Shown piece by piece: positions 25,691-34,952 of a stretch of 64,000 bases of DNA; positions within the stretch are counted from its first letter, which is position 1, and each line of letters starts with the position of its first letter. The stretch comes from Sporomusa sp. KB1. GTDB taxonomy: Bacteria > Bacillota > Negativicutes > Sporomusales > Sporomusaceae. The position numbers were made by a program, and so were the translations under genes. The DNA lies in NCBI RefSeq assembly GCF_007830295.1, contig NZ_VLKC01000002.1, positions 1,858,513-1,922,512 on the forward strand. The letters run 5' to 3'. The notes beneath the pieces were generated by a model. It worked only from the letters and a program-made list of their open reading frames with translations. It was not told where the DNA came from and searched no databases.

Positions 25691-27571
25691 TTATTCTGAC
25701 AAATTCAGCATTCTGCTGCTTGGGCGGCGCAAATCGCCTTCCCTGTATGTATATTTATGCATATCCATATATTCCATTATCGGTAAGGCCATTTTGCGTG
25801 AAGTATTCAATAAATCTCGCAACTCTGCCACTGTTAATGTCTGTTTTCCTTGGAAGTGCTTATGAATAACTTGAACAATGTATTGCATTGTTTTGCTGTA
25901 TACAAAATTATCACCGACCTTAATTAACGCACCAGCCCGGACTAGTAAATCATGAGTTGACCTGGCCTTGTCAGGTGTCAATGTCATTTTTTGCGCTAAT
26001 AACACCATATCTATACTTGTTAAACCAATATCACTAAGAGCATTCTCGGCCCTATCCAATAGTTCTTGTCTCCAATCCCCATGTTGAGCTGCATGAACTT
26101 TTAGTGCAAGATCACCGCCATTACTGACAAGAACCCCTTTTTCCAACCATTGCGCCAGGAAAATTTCAAAACTTTTTTCATTGATACCTAATTTTTGTCG
26201 TACGATGTCTTTTGCCAGGCCGCTCCTGTCAGGTTGTGCTTTATGAAAGCTGCCAATAATTGTTGTCGCCATAGTAGTCAGCCAATCAAGCATCTCAGCG
26301 GCAATATAGGTTTTATCCAGACAATACAATCGCTTAGCTGCTATCAATTTGTCAACAGCCTGATCTACTGCTTTATCTGGCAAATAACCACTCTGCCGCC
26401 TAATATCTTCTCTAGTTAATACCTGTCGGCTTTCTGCCAGGCGATAATACAGTGCATTTAACTCATCAGCCTGGCCCTTAGCCTCAGCAAGTGCCGCCCG
26501 CACGGCAGTCAGGCGTCTGCTATTGCGCCCTGGAGCCACTAAAGTCACGCCGCCAAGTAAATGCTGCGGCGAATACAGTCTGATTATTCCTCTGTCTCCA
26601 GCCCCAGCTGCCAGCGGCTGTTCCAGTATAAGCCGCATATTATGATAATCTGTATCCTTAAATGAATAGATACGACCTAAAAATTCACCAGTTCCTAAAT
26701 GCAGGCGAACACGCAGGCCGCTCTCTACCGGTTGCTGCCATTCAGCTACGATATCCCATATCGTACTTACTTCGCCCCGTTCAACTGCACTAATCGCCAT
26801 ACCACGCGCTACTTGTTCTATCTCAACCCCGGCTAAATTAATGGCCGCCCGCTGTCCTGCTGAAATTTTTTCCACTTTCTCACCATGCCACTCTAAGCCA
26901 CGCACCCTAACAATAGCATCTGCCGGATATAGCCGGAAACTGTCGCCAACTTTGGCTCGGCCGCTTAGTACTGAACCGGTGACGACTACCCCATAGCCTT
27001 TAATGGAAAATACCCGGTCAATCCAGAGTCTAAACGGCGCATTACTATCCCTGACCGGTACCTTGTCAGCCAGGGATAGTAATGTAGTTTTTAGCTCAGC
27101 AATTCCTGCCCCTGTCACAGCTGATACCTTACAACAAGGCGCATCATTTAAAAAGGTATCGTCTACATAGTCGCGTATTTCACGCTCTATTAGTTCCAGC
27201 CATTCTTCATCCACTTTGTCAATTTTATTTATTACGATCAAACCATTCTTGATTCCGTATAGCTGGAGCATAGCTAAATGCTCTTTGGTCTGCGGCATAA
27301 TTCCTTCATCAGCAGCAACCACCAGCATAGCCAAATCAATGCCGCCGGTTCCGGCCAGCATGTTTTTTAAAAATCGTTCATGACCAGGTACGTCAACAAC
27401 CCCGGCAATAATCTTATCTCCCAAAGGCAGCGAAGCAAACCCCAAATCAATAGATATTCCCCGTAATTTTTCCTCCTTTAGACGGTCAGTGTCAACACCA
27501 GTCAAAGCTTTAATGATGGCCGACTTGCCATGATCAACATGTCCGGCTGTACCAATAATAACATGTTTCAT
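25691..27571 (-). CDS. selB: Selenocysteine-specific elongation factor SelB
   Basis: SelB is a GTPase that brings Sec-tRNA to UGA codons marked by a SECIS hairpin. The protein of about 626 residues begins [17 protein letters not shown] (G1), with G3 DVPGHERF and G4 VINKID. EF-Tu-like beta domains follow, then C-terminal winged helices (about 390-626) that bind the SECIS RNA. ATG 27571 has GGAGG eight bases upstream and is preferred to ATG 27595, which directly touches the selA stop. It is co-transcribed with selA. Its probable target in this window is selD. Confidence 0.96.
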   Translation of the reverse strand: MKHVIIGTAGHVDHGKSAIIKALTGVDTDRLKEEKLRGISIDLGFASLPLGDKIIAGVVDVPGHERFLKNMLAGTGGIDLAMLVVAADEGIMPQTKEHLAMLQLYGIKNGLIVINKIDKVDEEWLELIEREIRDYVDDTFLNDAPCCKVSAVTGAGIAELKTTLLSLADKVPVRDSNAPFRLWIDRVFSIKGYGVVVTGSVLSGRAKVGDSFRLYPADAIVRVRGLEWHGEKVEKISAGQRAAINLAGVEIEQVARGMAISAVERGEVSTIWDIVAEWQQPVESGLRVRLHLGTGEFLGRIYSFKDTDYHNMRLILEQPLAAGAGDRGIIRLYSPQHLLGGVTLVAPGRNSRRLTAVRAALAEAKGQADELNALYYRLAESRQVLTREDIRRQSGYLPDKAVDQAVDKLIAAKRLYCLDKTYIAAEMLDWLTTMATTIIGSFHKAQPDRSGLAKDIVRQKLGINEKSFEIFLAQWLEKGVLVSNGGDLALKVHAAQHGDWRQELLDRAENALSDIGLTSIDMVLLAQKMTLTPDKARSTHDLLVRAGALIKVGDNFVYSKTMQYIVQVIHKHFQGKQTLTVAELRDLLNTSRKMALPIMEYMDMHKYTYREGDLRRPSSRMLNLSE

Positions 27572-27595
27572 TAGAATATCCTCCGTATGGTTCAT

Positions 27596-28975
27596 TTAGA
27601 AACTAGTACTAAGAGCTGAAGCAATGACCGCTAAATCCTGCTCAAGCAAGCAGCGTACATCAAAGATCACCTTGTCCTCCTGGATGCGGGCCACGATAGG
27701 TATCTCTTGTTGCCTTAGATAGTTTTCCATATGAGCAGCACTCATATCTTGTCGACAGACAGTCACTCCATAGCCAGTTAATACTGCCGCAGGCAGTGCT
27801 CCGCCGCCAGCTGGCGAGTTGAGCGTTATTACCTCGGCTGTAATCCCGGTATTTTGTTCCAGAATTAATTCTTTAAGATAGTTGGCACGTTCCTTTAGTA
27901 TGGCATTGTCGCTATGTAACATAGCCAGTACCGGTATATCCTGGACGGGATTACCCACGATATATTCCATAAGGGTTCCTTCCAACGCAGCCAGTGACAG
28001 TTTATCAATACGAATAGCCCGCAGCAATGGGTGTTTTTTCAGTGGGCCAATATACTGCCTTTTCCCAGCAATTATACCAGCCTGACCAGCTCCTAACAGC
28101 TTATCGCCGCTAAAGGTAACTAAGTCAAAACCCAGCTGCAACCGCTGGGCTGCAGTCGGTTCACGTTGCCCACCTGTAGTTAATGGTACTATTGTTCCAC
28201 TACCTAGATCTTCAATCACCGGCAAACTATGTTTATGTGCCAATGCGGCCAGTTCCACTCCGCTGGGCTGTGAAGCAAAACCAATAATGCAATAGTTACT
28301 GGTATGCACTTTTAAAATAGCTGCCGTATTAGGTCCAATAGCCTGTTCATAATCAGATAGATGTGTTTTGTTAGTTGACCCTACCTCCACAAGCGTAGCA
28401 CCACTTTGCCTAAGTACATCAGGAATACGGAAAGAACCCCCAATTTCCACAAGTTCCCCGCGACTGACAATAACCTCCTGGCCGCTAGTCAAAGCCGATA
28501 AAACTAACAGCACGGCGGCGGCGTTATTATTTACTACCAGCGCCTCTTCTGCCCCCGTCAATCGGCAAAGCTGTTCCTCCACATGGGTATACCGGCTTCC
28601 TCTTTCCCCTAATGCCACATTATATTCGAGAGTGCTGTACCCTTCCATAATTCCAGTCACACATTTTCTGGCCCGCTGACTTAATGGCGCCCGTCCCAAA
28701 TTAGTGTGTAACACTACGCCTGTAGCGTTAATTACTCGCCGCAAACTGGGTTGATTATGTTTTTTCAATAAAACTTTGGCCTGACTTATGAGCGCTGCTT
28801 GACTAGCAGCACTATCATCACCTTTTCGCAGTGCATCCCGCGCACTAGTAACAGCCTGCCGCAGACAATTGATTACCAGTTCACGGGGATATTGCTTTAT
28901 CTCTAGGTCAGTTGTGACAGCTGACAAAAGACTGTCTATGGCCGGCAGTGACCTTAGTTTGTCATTAATTTCCAT
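27596..28975 (-). CDS. selA: L-seryl-tRNA(Sec) selenium transferase SelA
   Basis: SelA converts Ser-tRNA(Sec) to Sec-tRNA(Sec) with selenophosphate and PLP. The 459 residues show RRVINATGVVLHTNLGRAPLS near 79-99, GSRYTHVEEQLCRLTGAE and the PLP lysine in TFSGDKLLGAGQAG (Lys292). The ATG has GGAGGG ten bases upstream. It leads the selAB operon. No tRNA-Sec gene was seen nearby. Confidence 0.97.
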   Translation of the reverse strand: MEINDKLRSLPAIDSLLSAVTTDLEIKQYPRELVINCLRQAVTSARDALRKGDDSAASQAALISQAKVLLKKHNQPSLRRVINATGVVLHTNLGRAPLSQRARKCVTGIMEGYSTLEYNVALGERGSRYTHVEEQLCRLTGAEEALVVNNNAAAVLLVLSALTSGQEVIVSRGELVEIGGSFRIPDVLRQSGATLVEVGSTNKTHLSDYEQAIGPNTAAILKVHTSNYCIIGFASQPSGVELAALAHKHSLPVIEDLGSGTIVPLTTGGQREPTAAQRLQLGFDLVTFSGDKLLGAGQAGIIAGKRQYIGPLKKHPLLRAIRIDKLSLAALEGTLMEYIVGNPVQDIPVLAMLHSDNAILKERANYLKELILEQNTGITAEVITLNSPAGGGALPAAVLTGYGVTVCRQDMSAAHMENYLRQQEIPIVARIQEDKVIFDVRCLLEQDLAVIASALSTSF

Positions 28976-29143
28976 ATACTAGCAACCCTCCCTCTTTTTT
29001 GTTTGACACACTAGCACTTAAGTAAATTAAATATTTCACTTTATTATTCCTGTTAGTTGCTAAAAAATCCTGTTGTCATGTATAGACTGGTTCGTTTTTA
29101 CACATAATGGTAACACAAATCATGTAACAGGAGCTTACCTACT

Positions 29144-29782
29144 ATGTTAAATAACATTTTTAACTTTCCCGGAATTAATAAACTATCGCCGCTAAAATAT
29201 CAACCTGTCCCTGAACCGGCACGAGAACTGAAATTTAATGTTAGTCATCCCAATGTCATTTATGACTTAGCCGTCTCTATCCGCAATATAGTTCAAACAG
29301 CGACAACCGATGGGTATGAGCTTGTTGTCTTATGCATTGGCACTGACCGGTCTACCGGCGATGCCCTCGGACCACTAACAGGTACTAAATTGAAAATGCT
29401 TAACCTATTCCCCCATATTTATGGTACCCTTGACGAACCTGTTCATGCCACCAATCTTGAAAGCAGGCTAGCCTCAATTAACACGTCATTTTCCCATCCC
29501 TTTGTCATTGCCGTTGATGCCTGTCTTGGGAAATTAGAAAATGTTGGTTGCGTGACTTTGGGGCATGGGGCGGTTAAACCCGGTGCAGCTGTTAATAAGG
29601 ACCTACCTGCTGTTGGTAATGCCTATATCACCGGCATTGTCAATGTCGGCGGATTTGTCAATGTCGGCGGATTTATGGAACATATGGTATTGCAGAGTAC
29701 GCGCCTAAACTTGGTCATGAAGATGGCAGACACCATTGCGCATAGTATCTCCTTTGGTTTAGGCCGTAATCACAATTCTTGA
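29144..29782 (+). CDS. yyaC: Spore protease-like protein YyaC (DUF1256)
   Basis: A 212-residue YyaC-family protein related to the germination protease fold. It carries VLCIGTDRSTGDALGPLTGTKL and VIAVDACLGKLENVG, the DUF1256 hallmarks. The family is restricted largely to spore formers and is made during sporulation in Bacillus; its target is not known. A 9-residue GIVNVGGFV-type stretch is repeated near 166-180. AGGAG lies ten bases before the ATG. A TGTATA...ACATAAT pair near 29079-29107 could be a sporulation promoter, but this is weak. It opposes both flanking operons. Confidence 0.9.
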   Translation: MLNNIFNFPGINKLSPLKYQPVPEPARELKFNVSHPNVIYDLAVSIRNIVQTATTDGYELVVLCIGTDRSTGDALGPLTGTKLKMLNLFPHIYGTLDEPVHATNLESRLASINTSFSHPFVIAVDACLGKLENVGCVTLGHGAVKPGAAVNKDLPAVGNAYITGIVNVGGFVNVGGFMEHMVLQSTRLNLVMKMADTIAHSISFGLGRNHNS

Positions 29783-29813
29783 CAATAGTAATTGCAAGCT
29801 CTTATATAATAGA

Positions 29814-29843
29814 AACCAGGATACCAATCATAGTATCCTGGTT
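29814..29843 (+). terminator. Terminator after yyaC
   Basis: A perfect 11-bp stem (29814-29824 with 29833-29843) ends in six T on the plus strand, 31 bases after the yyaC stop. It may also serve the convergent bactofilin operon. Confidence 0.88.
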
Positions 29844-29864
29844 TTTTACACTAACTCACTTACT

Positions 29865-30242
29865 TCAGTTGTTACTCTCATCTATTGTATCCTTGCTCAT
29901 ATGACAGGCACCACGAAATACTGCGCCTTCACCAATGGTTAGTGTGCCAGCTTTAATATCACCATACACTTTAGCACTAGATAAAAGTTCTAATTTATCC
30001 GAAGCCTCAATATTGCCCTTAACGATCCCGGCAATCAACGCACTACGAACCTTAACCTGAGATGTTAATTTCCCGCTTTCACCGACTACAAGATCACCGT
30101 CAGTTGTAAGTTCACCTTCATGCTGTCCATCAATCCGAATAGTCCCTTGGGACGTAATATTGCCTTTAAAAGAAGTTTCCTTTCCAATAATAGTGGCTAC
30201 TTGATCACCAATGGGGGCGGCTTGTTTCTTGCTGCAAAACAT
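29865..30242 (-). CDS. Bactofilin family polymer-forming protein
   Basis: Bactofilins self-assemble into filaments that scaffold cell-wall enzymes. The 125 residues contain the beta-helical DUF583 core (SFKGNITSQGTIRIDGQHEGELTTDGDLVVGE in part, then NIEASDKLELLSSAKVYGDI). GGAGG precedes the ATG. It lies 13 bases after an M23 peptidase gene, a very common pairing in which the bactofilin localises the peptidase. Confidence 0.93.
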   Translation of the reverse strand: MFCSKKQAAPIGDQVATIIGKETSFKGNITSQGTIRIDGQHEGELTTDGDLVVGESGKLTSQVKVRSALIAGIVKGNIEASDKLELLSSAKVYGDIKAGTLTIGEGAVFRGACHMSKDTIDESNN

Positions 30243-30255
30243 TAGCTCTTACCTC

Positions 30256-31179
30256 CTACAAAAAACTGGATGGATTAACAGCCGTACCGTTAACACGGAT
30301 TTCATAATGCAAGTGTGGCCCGGTACTATAACCAGTACTTCCCATACGGGCAATTAATTGTCCTTTTTTAACCTGCTGCCCGGGAGTAACAAGATTTTGG
30401 GAATTATGACCATAAATAGTTACAATACCATTACCATGATCAATTTCTACCATATTGCCATAACCTCCATACCAACTGCTGTTTACAACTGTTCCATCAG
30501 CGGCGGCGGTAATCGGTGTACCTATATCATTCGCAATATCAATTCCAGGATGCCAATCGCCGCTCCCTGAACCCCAAGGTGAGCTACGCCAGCCAAAACG
30601 TGAGGTCACTTCACCATTTGTCGGCCAAATAGAAGGAGTCGAGGCTAAACGTTCTTTTTTTTCGGTTAAAGAACTCTTCAGGTTAATCAAACTATTTTCT
30701 CGTTCATTGGCTGCTGCTTTAAGCTCTTTGACTAAGTTCTTCAAATCAGCAGCATTTGGTTGTATACCAGGACCGCCTTGACCATTATAGTTTGTTAGTC
30801 TAGGCGGAGCCGAACGGGATGTGTCTACAATCTCCTCACTACTCACAATGCGACGAAGGTCATTATCCAATTGATTAAGACGATTCATGTCCTGCTGAAG
30901 ATCTGCTGTAGCTTTCGATAGTTCTTGCAACTCGGCATTCTGTTTGCTGTTGACTACCCGCAATTGATTCAACTCATATTTTTCCTGGGCGGCGATATTG
31001 GTTTGATAACGATAATTTAGCATTGTTCCGGAAAGTATTGTTAGACAAATACCCAGTGTCACAGCTGTATATTTGACAAATTTCATCGGTATACGAATAC
31101 TGAATACAGATTTGCCATGGTGAGGCACAATCATCAAAGTATATTCGCGTCTGTCAGGTTTTGGCGTGCTTTGCTTCAA
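30256..31179 (-). CDS. M23 family (LytM-type) cell-wall metallopeptidase
   Basis: The 307-residue protein has an N-terminal membrane anchor (about 34-54), a coiled coil (about 70-170) and an M23 domain (about 200-307). Zinc-site motifs are HPGIDIAND and PHLHYEIRVNG, with the usual YGHNS between. It would cut or regulate peptidoglycan crosslinks outside the membrane. The start is TTG with GAAGGTGA upstream. It is co-transcribed with the downstream bactofilin. Confidence 0.92.
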   Translation of the reverse strand: MKQSTPKPDRREYTLMIVPHHGKSVFSIRIPMKFVKYTAVTLGICLTILSGTMLNYRYQTNIAAQEKYELNQLRVVNSKQNAELQELSKATADLQQDMNRLNQLDNDLRRIVSSEEIVDTSRSAPPRLTNYNGQGGPGIQPNAADLKNLVKELKAAANERENSLINLKSSLTEKKERLASTPSIWPTNGEVTSRFGWRSSPWGSGSGDWHPGIDIANDIGTPITAAADGTVVNSSWYGGYGNMVEIDHGNGIVTIYGHNSQNLVTPGQQVKKGQLIARMGSTGYSTGPHLHYEIRVNGTAVNPSSFL

Positions 31180-31259
31180 ATGATCACCTTCTCTTATATT
31201 CTTACACGTTATATACGCCGAACTATGGTTATATTCGCCAAAACCTACAAAATTCCTGC

Positions 31260-31772
31260 CTATTTATGATTTTTTTCCAAAGATTTGCTTAAAGCTGCTT
31301 TTTCTTCCGCTGTAAGATGATAGGTAGACTGACCATCCAAAATAGGCTTAGCATATACCCTGGATTCATTGCGCCCATAAATGCTTGATAATACTACGCC
31401 ATTCTTATTTTGGTCAAGCAATGCCAAGGCAAAACTAAGATCACTACCAGTATCTTCAAAGGCATTAAATCGCACTATTCCCAGGTTTTGAATAGCCGTT
31501 GTTGTAACAACATCCAGATGGCGACATTTTTCGTCCAGATTTTTTACCTTAGTTACAGCTTGACGAACCTCTTCGATATGTTTTAATAGCAGACTTTCGA
31601 TATTTGCGTTTTCCATTCCAAACATCATTTTACGGTAGCGTTTATTAAGCCTGCTCATTTTAATACTAACACTAATAAATATAATTAATGCTATAAAAAT
31701 CAATATTGTCAAAACTGCTAATATATATGGTAAATTAGCAGTAATAAATAATGTATACTGTGACAAGTCCAT
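31260..31772 (-). CDS. DUF4446 membrane-anchored protein
   Basis: A protein of about 170 residues with one N-terminal membrane segment (about 8-35), a coiled-coil linker (KHIEEVRQAVTKVKNLDEKC) and the DUF4446 C-terminal domain (LGIVRFNAFEDTGSDLSFALALLDQNKNGVVLSSIYGR in part). The family is frequently encoded near parAB in Firmicutes and has no established function. ATG 31772 with AAGGA five bases upstream is preferred to 31796. Confidence 0.88.
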   Translation of the reverse strand: MDLSQYTLFITANLPYILAVLTILIFIALIIFISVSIKMSRLNKRYRKMMFGMENANIESLLLKHIEEVRQAVTKVKNLDEKCRHLDVVTTTAIQNLGIVRFNAFEDTGSDLSFALALLDQNKNGVVLSSIYGRNESRVYAKPILDGQSTYHLTAEEKAALSKSLEKNHK

Positions 31773-31859
31773 ATCTGTCCTTGTACCACCTTTCATTTTT
31801 CACTTATAACAATATATATATAGTGCCGTCACTTTTCTTATGTCTAATATATATATGGG

Positions 31860-32552
31860 CTATATTGGCCAATAATAAGCAATTACAGCTGCTGCTGGTA
31901 TTGCTGGCAATAAATTTGCCAGTTTAATATTCTTTATTTCCAGCATTAGTATGCTCACTCCGACAATAAGAATCCCACCAGTCGCCGTTAGCTCTGTAAC
32001 TACCTGCTCAGACAACACAGCACTAAAAAATCCAGCAAGCTGCGTAATTAGTCCTTGATAGACCAATACACTTACACTGGAAAAGGCAACTCCAATCCCC
32101 ATGCTTGAAGTAAATACTACTGAAATAATGCCATCTAACAAGGATTTCGCATACAAGATACTAGTATCACCTGTCAAGCCGTCTTGAATTGAGCCAACAA
32201 CAGCCATAGCCCCAATGCAGTACACTAGACTAGCCGTAACAAAGCCGCGCCCTATATTACTTTTCCCAGTTTCATCTGGGCCGCTTAGCTTCTCAGACAG
32301 CCATTCACCAATTTTATTTAGTCCGCCGTCAATATTGAGCGCTTCGCCGATAATGGCACCGACAGCTATTCCCAAAATAACAATAAGCACATTTTGTGTC
32401 TTTAATGCCATTTGCAAGCCAATAACCCCTACAGCCAAGGACATGCCGTGGATAAGCGTATTTTGGTATTTTTCAGGAATCCCCTGTTTAAGGGCTAAAC
32501 CTACTCCAGACCCTATGATAACTGCGGCTGCGTTCACTAGCGTTCCTTTCAT
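31860..32552 (-). CDS. DUF554 family membrane protein
   Basis: A 230-residue membrane protein with six to seven hydrophobic segments. The start MKGTLVNAAAVIIGSGVGLALKQGIPEKY and the internal GRGFVTASLVYCIGAMAVVGSIQDGLTGD are typical of DUF554 (YdfK-like). The function is unknown; a transporter is a reasonable guess. It is separated by 3 bases from the upstream cysteine desulfurase gene and so probably ends the hydF operon. Confidence 0.88.
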   Translation of the reverse strand: MKGTLVNAAAVIIGSGVGLALKQGIPEKYQNTLIHGMSLAVGVIGLQMALKTQNVLIVILGIAVGAIIGEALNIDGGLNKIGEWLSEKLSGPDETGKSNIGRGFVTASLVYCIGAMAVVGSIQDGLTGDTSILYAKSLLDGIISVVFTSSMGIGVAFSSVSVLVYQGLITQLAGFFSAVLSEQVVTELTATGGILIVGVSILMLEIKNIKLANLLPAIPAAAVIAYYWPI

Positions 32553-32555
32553 TTC

Positions 32556-33701
32556 TTATCCTCCCTGAGCAACAAGTTCCCTGACTGCAATAATCGTCTG
32601 TCCAATTTCTTCTTCTGTATTGAAATAACCAGGACTAAGCCTTACTGTCCCTGTCTTTACTGTTCCAATTGTTTGATGAGCCCAGGGAGCGCAATGCAGC
32701 CCTGAACGACAGGCAATATTATAGTTTTTGTCAAGGAGATGCGCAATCTGACCACTATCTCTTCCAGCTAAGGTAAAAGACACGACAGAGGTACGGCCAT
32801 GAGCAGTCTGCTGCCCATATACTGTTGCCTCCGGAATCTGTCTCAACCCCTCCAACAATAAGTTCGTTAATTCCATCTCTTTGGCTTGAATTTTACTGCG
32901 CCCAGTAGCCAAAATAAAATCCACTCCGGCTTTAATACCGGCAATACCAGGAGTATTGGGCGTCCCACTCTCCAATCTATCAGGCATAAATTCAGGTTGT
33001 ATATCTGATTCAGACATACTGCCTGTACCGCCTACCCGTAGCGGCCTTATACTAATTGTCTCCTGTACATAAAGGCCGCCTGTGCCTTGCGGTCCCAGGA
33101 GGCCCTTATGGCCGCTAAAGGCCAGGATATTGATACCCATAGCCGTCACATCAATGTCTTCTACGCCTGCTGTTTGAGCCGCGTCAACCAGTAAGGTTAC
33201 ACCTAGTTTTTTAGTTAGTTTACCAACCTCTGTTACCGGCATAATTGTCCCTGTCACATTAGAAGCATGGGTCATAATAACGGCTTTGGGCTTCGCTCTA
33301 ATGGCTGCTTCCATCTCTTCCATCGCTAGTTGACCTGTAGAGGTACAAGGTATAACTTTAACCGTTACGCCTTGGGACTGAGCAACACGAACAGCCCGGG
33401 CTACCGCGTTATGTTCCATCGCTGTCGTTACAATGGTATCTCCAGGACCCACTATTCCGAATACGGCCATGCTGATGGCGTCGGTCGCATTATGAGTAAA
33501 CACTAATTGATTGGCATCGGCAATACCAAACAACTCTGCTAATGCCTCGCGCGTCTCATATACCAGCATACTAGCCGCCCGCGCCATACTATGGCCACCC
33601 CTTCCCGGGTTGGCTCCCATGGTACGCAAGCAGGTATCAACGGCCTGATAAACACACTCTGGTTTGGGCCAAGTCGTAGCCGCATTATCAAGATATATCA
33701 C
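32556..33701 (-). CDS. Class V aminotransferase, cysteine desulfurase-like
   Basis: The PLP enzyme of about 381 residues starts IYLDNAATTWPKP and has the lysine motif AFSGHKGLLGPQGTGGLYV and the catalytic Cys loop SGLHCAPWAH. It matches the group II (SufS/Csd-like) desulfurases that release sulfur from cysteine for Fe-S clusters. GTG 33701 is chosen for AAGGGTGA seven bases upstream; the TTG at 33725 lies inside hydF. Placement directly after hydF suggests sulfur or cluster supply to hydrogenase maturation, which is an inference. Confidence 0.9.
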   Translation of the reverse strand: MIYLDNAATTWPKPECVYQAVDTCLRTMGANPGRGGHSMARAASMLVYETREALAELFGIADANQLVFTHNATDAISMAVFGIVGPGDTIVTTAMEHNAVARAVRVAQSQGVTVKVIPCTSTGQLAMEEMEAAIRAKPKAVIMTHASNVTGTIMPVTEVGKLTKKLGVTLLVDAAQTAGVEDIDVTAMGINILAFSGHKGLLGPQGTGGLYVQETISIRPLRVGGTGSMSESDIQPEFMPDRLESGTPNTPGIAGIKAGVDFILATGRSKIQAKEMELTNLLLEGLRQIPEATVYGQQTAHGRTSVVSFTLAGRDSGQIAHLLDKNYNIACRSGLHCAPWAHQTIGTVKTGTVRLSPGYFNTEEEIGQTIIAVRELVAQGG

Positions 33702-33714
33702 AATTAGTTCACCC

Positions 33715-34938
33715 TTATTCTTCAAGAATCATCTGTGCCAAAGGAAAAGGTGCCAGGGCCCGATACAAAATACCGTGAATTTGAGCAATCAAGAGTCCAT
33801 AATTGACAATAGGTATCCCCGCTTCTCTAGCCATAGCCAGCCGATATAACATCTCTCGCCGGTTAAGCATACAGGCCCCACAATGCACAATCAATTTATA
33901 TTTTGCCAAATCTGCCGGAAAAGTACCACCTGATACCCAGTCAAAGTCAAGTTCACCGCCTACTGCTTGCCTTAGCCAGCGGGGAATCTTCACTTTACCA
34001 ATATCATCTGCCTGACGGTGATGTGTGCATCCCTCTGAAATCAGCACCTTATCACCTGGTTGCAGACTTTCAATAGCTTTAGCACCAGCTACCAAGGTTT
34101 CTAAATCTCCTTTATGACGTGCCAATAATATAGAAAATGATGTTAACATTACCCCTGGCGGAGTATCTGCTCCAACTTTCATAAATTCCTGCGAGTCGGT
34201 AACAACTAAGCGTGGTGGATTTTTTAAATTTTCTAAGGCTTCTTTTAACTCTCGTTCCTTGACTACAACTGCGCATACATCATTATCCAATAGATCGCGA
34301 ATAGTCTGAACCTGCGGTAAAATCAGCCTGCCCTTAGGTGCCGCTAAATCAATTGGCACTACCAAAACAACGGTATCTCCTGGTGATACTAAATCACCAA
34401 TTAGCTGAGGCCCTTCCCAATCATCCGGGGCCAACTTAATCATCATGCGTTTCAGTTCTTCAATGCCCTGCCCTGTTTTAGCACTAATCGTAAGTAGTGG
34501 CAAATCCAAGGCATCACTCCAGGCAGCAACTTTGTCAGGCGCTACTGCCATAAGATCGCTCTTATTGATTACTCCGGCAATAGGCACATTGCGCTTTCTT
34601 ATTTCTTTAATGAGCTCTTCTTCAAAATTTGTCACACCATCTTCTGGCTCAATAACAATTACAGCTAAATCAGTTTTATTTAGCACCTGCATTGTCCGTT
34701 CGACCCTCAATGCACCCAAATCACCGACATCATCAATGCCTGCTGTATCAATGATCATAACAGGCCCTATCGGCAATATCTCCATAGCCTTATATACCGG
34801 ATCAGTAGTAGTGCCAGGAACATTAGAAACCAATGCAATATCCTGACTTGTTAACGCATTAATCAAACTAGATTTGCCGGCATTTCGCCGCCCAAAAATA
34901 GCAATATGCAGCCGTGATCCCTTTGGCGTTTCTTCCAT
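33715..34938 (-). CDS. hydF: [FeFe]-hydrogenase H-cluster maturation GTPase HydF
   Basis: HydF is the scaffold on which the diiron subcluster is built before transfer to HydA. The 407 residues have a GTPase domain (G1 GRRNAGKSSL at 16-25, switch PGTTTDP, G4 NKSD) and a C-terminal cluster domain with CTHH (304-307) and HCGAC (352-356), the CxH...CxxC ligand set. It lies 14 bases after aspA and 14 bases before the desulfurase gene. hydE, hydG and hydA are not in this window. Confidence 0.95.
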   Translation of the reverse strand: MEETPKGSRLHIAIFGRRNAGKSSLINALTSQDIALVSNVPGTTTDPVYKAMEILPIGPVMIIDTAGIDDVGDLGALRVERTMQVLNKTDLAVIVIEPEDGVTNFEEELIKEIRKRNVPIAGVINKSDLMAVAPDKVAAWSDALDLPLLTISAKTGQGIEELKRMMIKLAPDDWEGPQLIGDLVSPGDTVVLVVPIDLAAPKGRLILPQVQTIRDLLDNDVCAVVVKERELKEALENLKNPPRLVVTDSQEFMKVGADTPPGVMLTSFSILLARHKGDLETLVAGAKAIESLQPGDKVLISEGCTHHRQADDIGKVKIPRWLRQAVGGELDFDWVSGGTFPADLAKYKLIVHCGACMLNRREMLYRLAMAREAGIPIVNYGLLIAQIHGILYRALAPFPLAQMILEE

Positions 34939-34952
34939 ACCTTTCCTTCCTC

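Noticed and set aside
29779-29810. TTGACA and TATAAT near the yyaC stop, just before the terminator
   Set aside because: The spacer is 20 bases, too long for a good sigma-A promoter, and the terminator follows at once. A coincidence is more likely.
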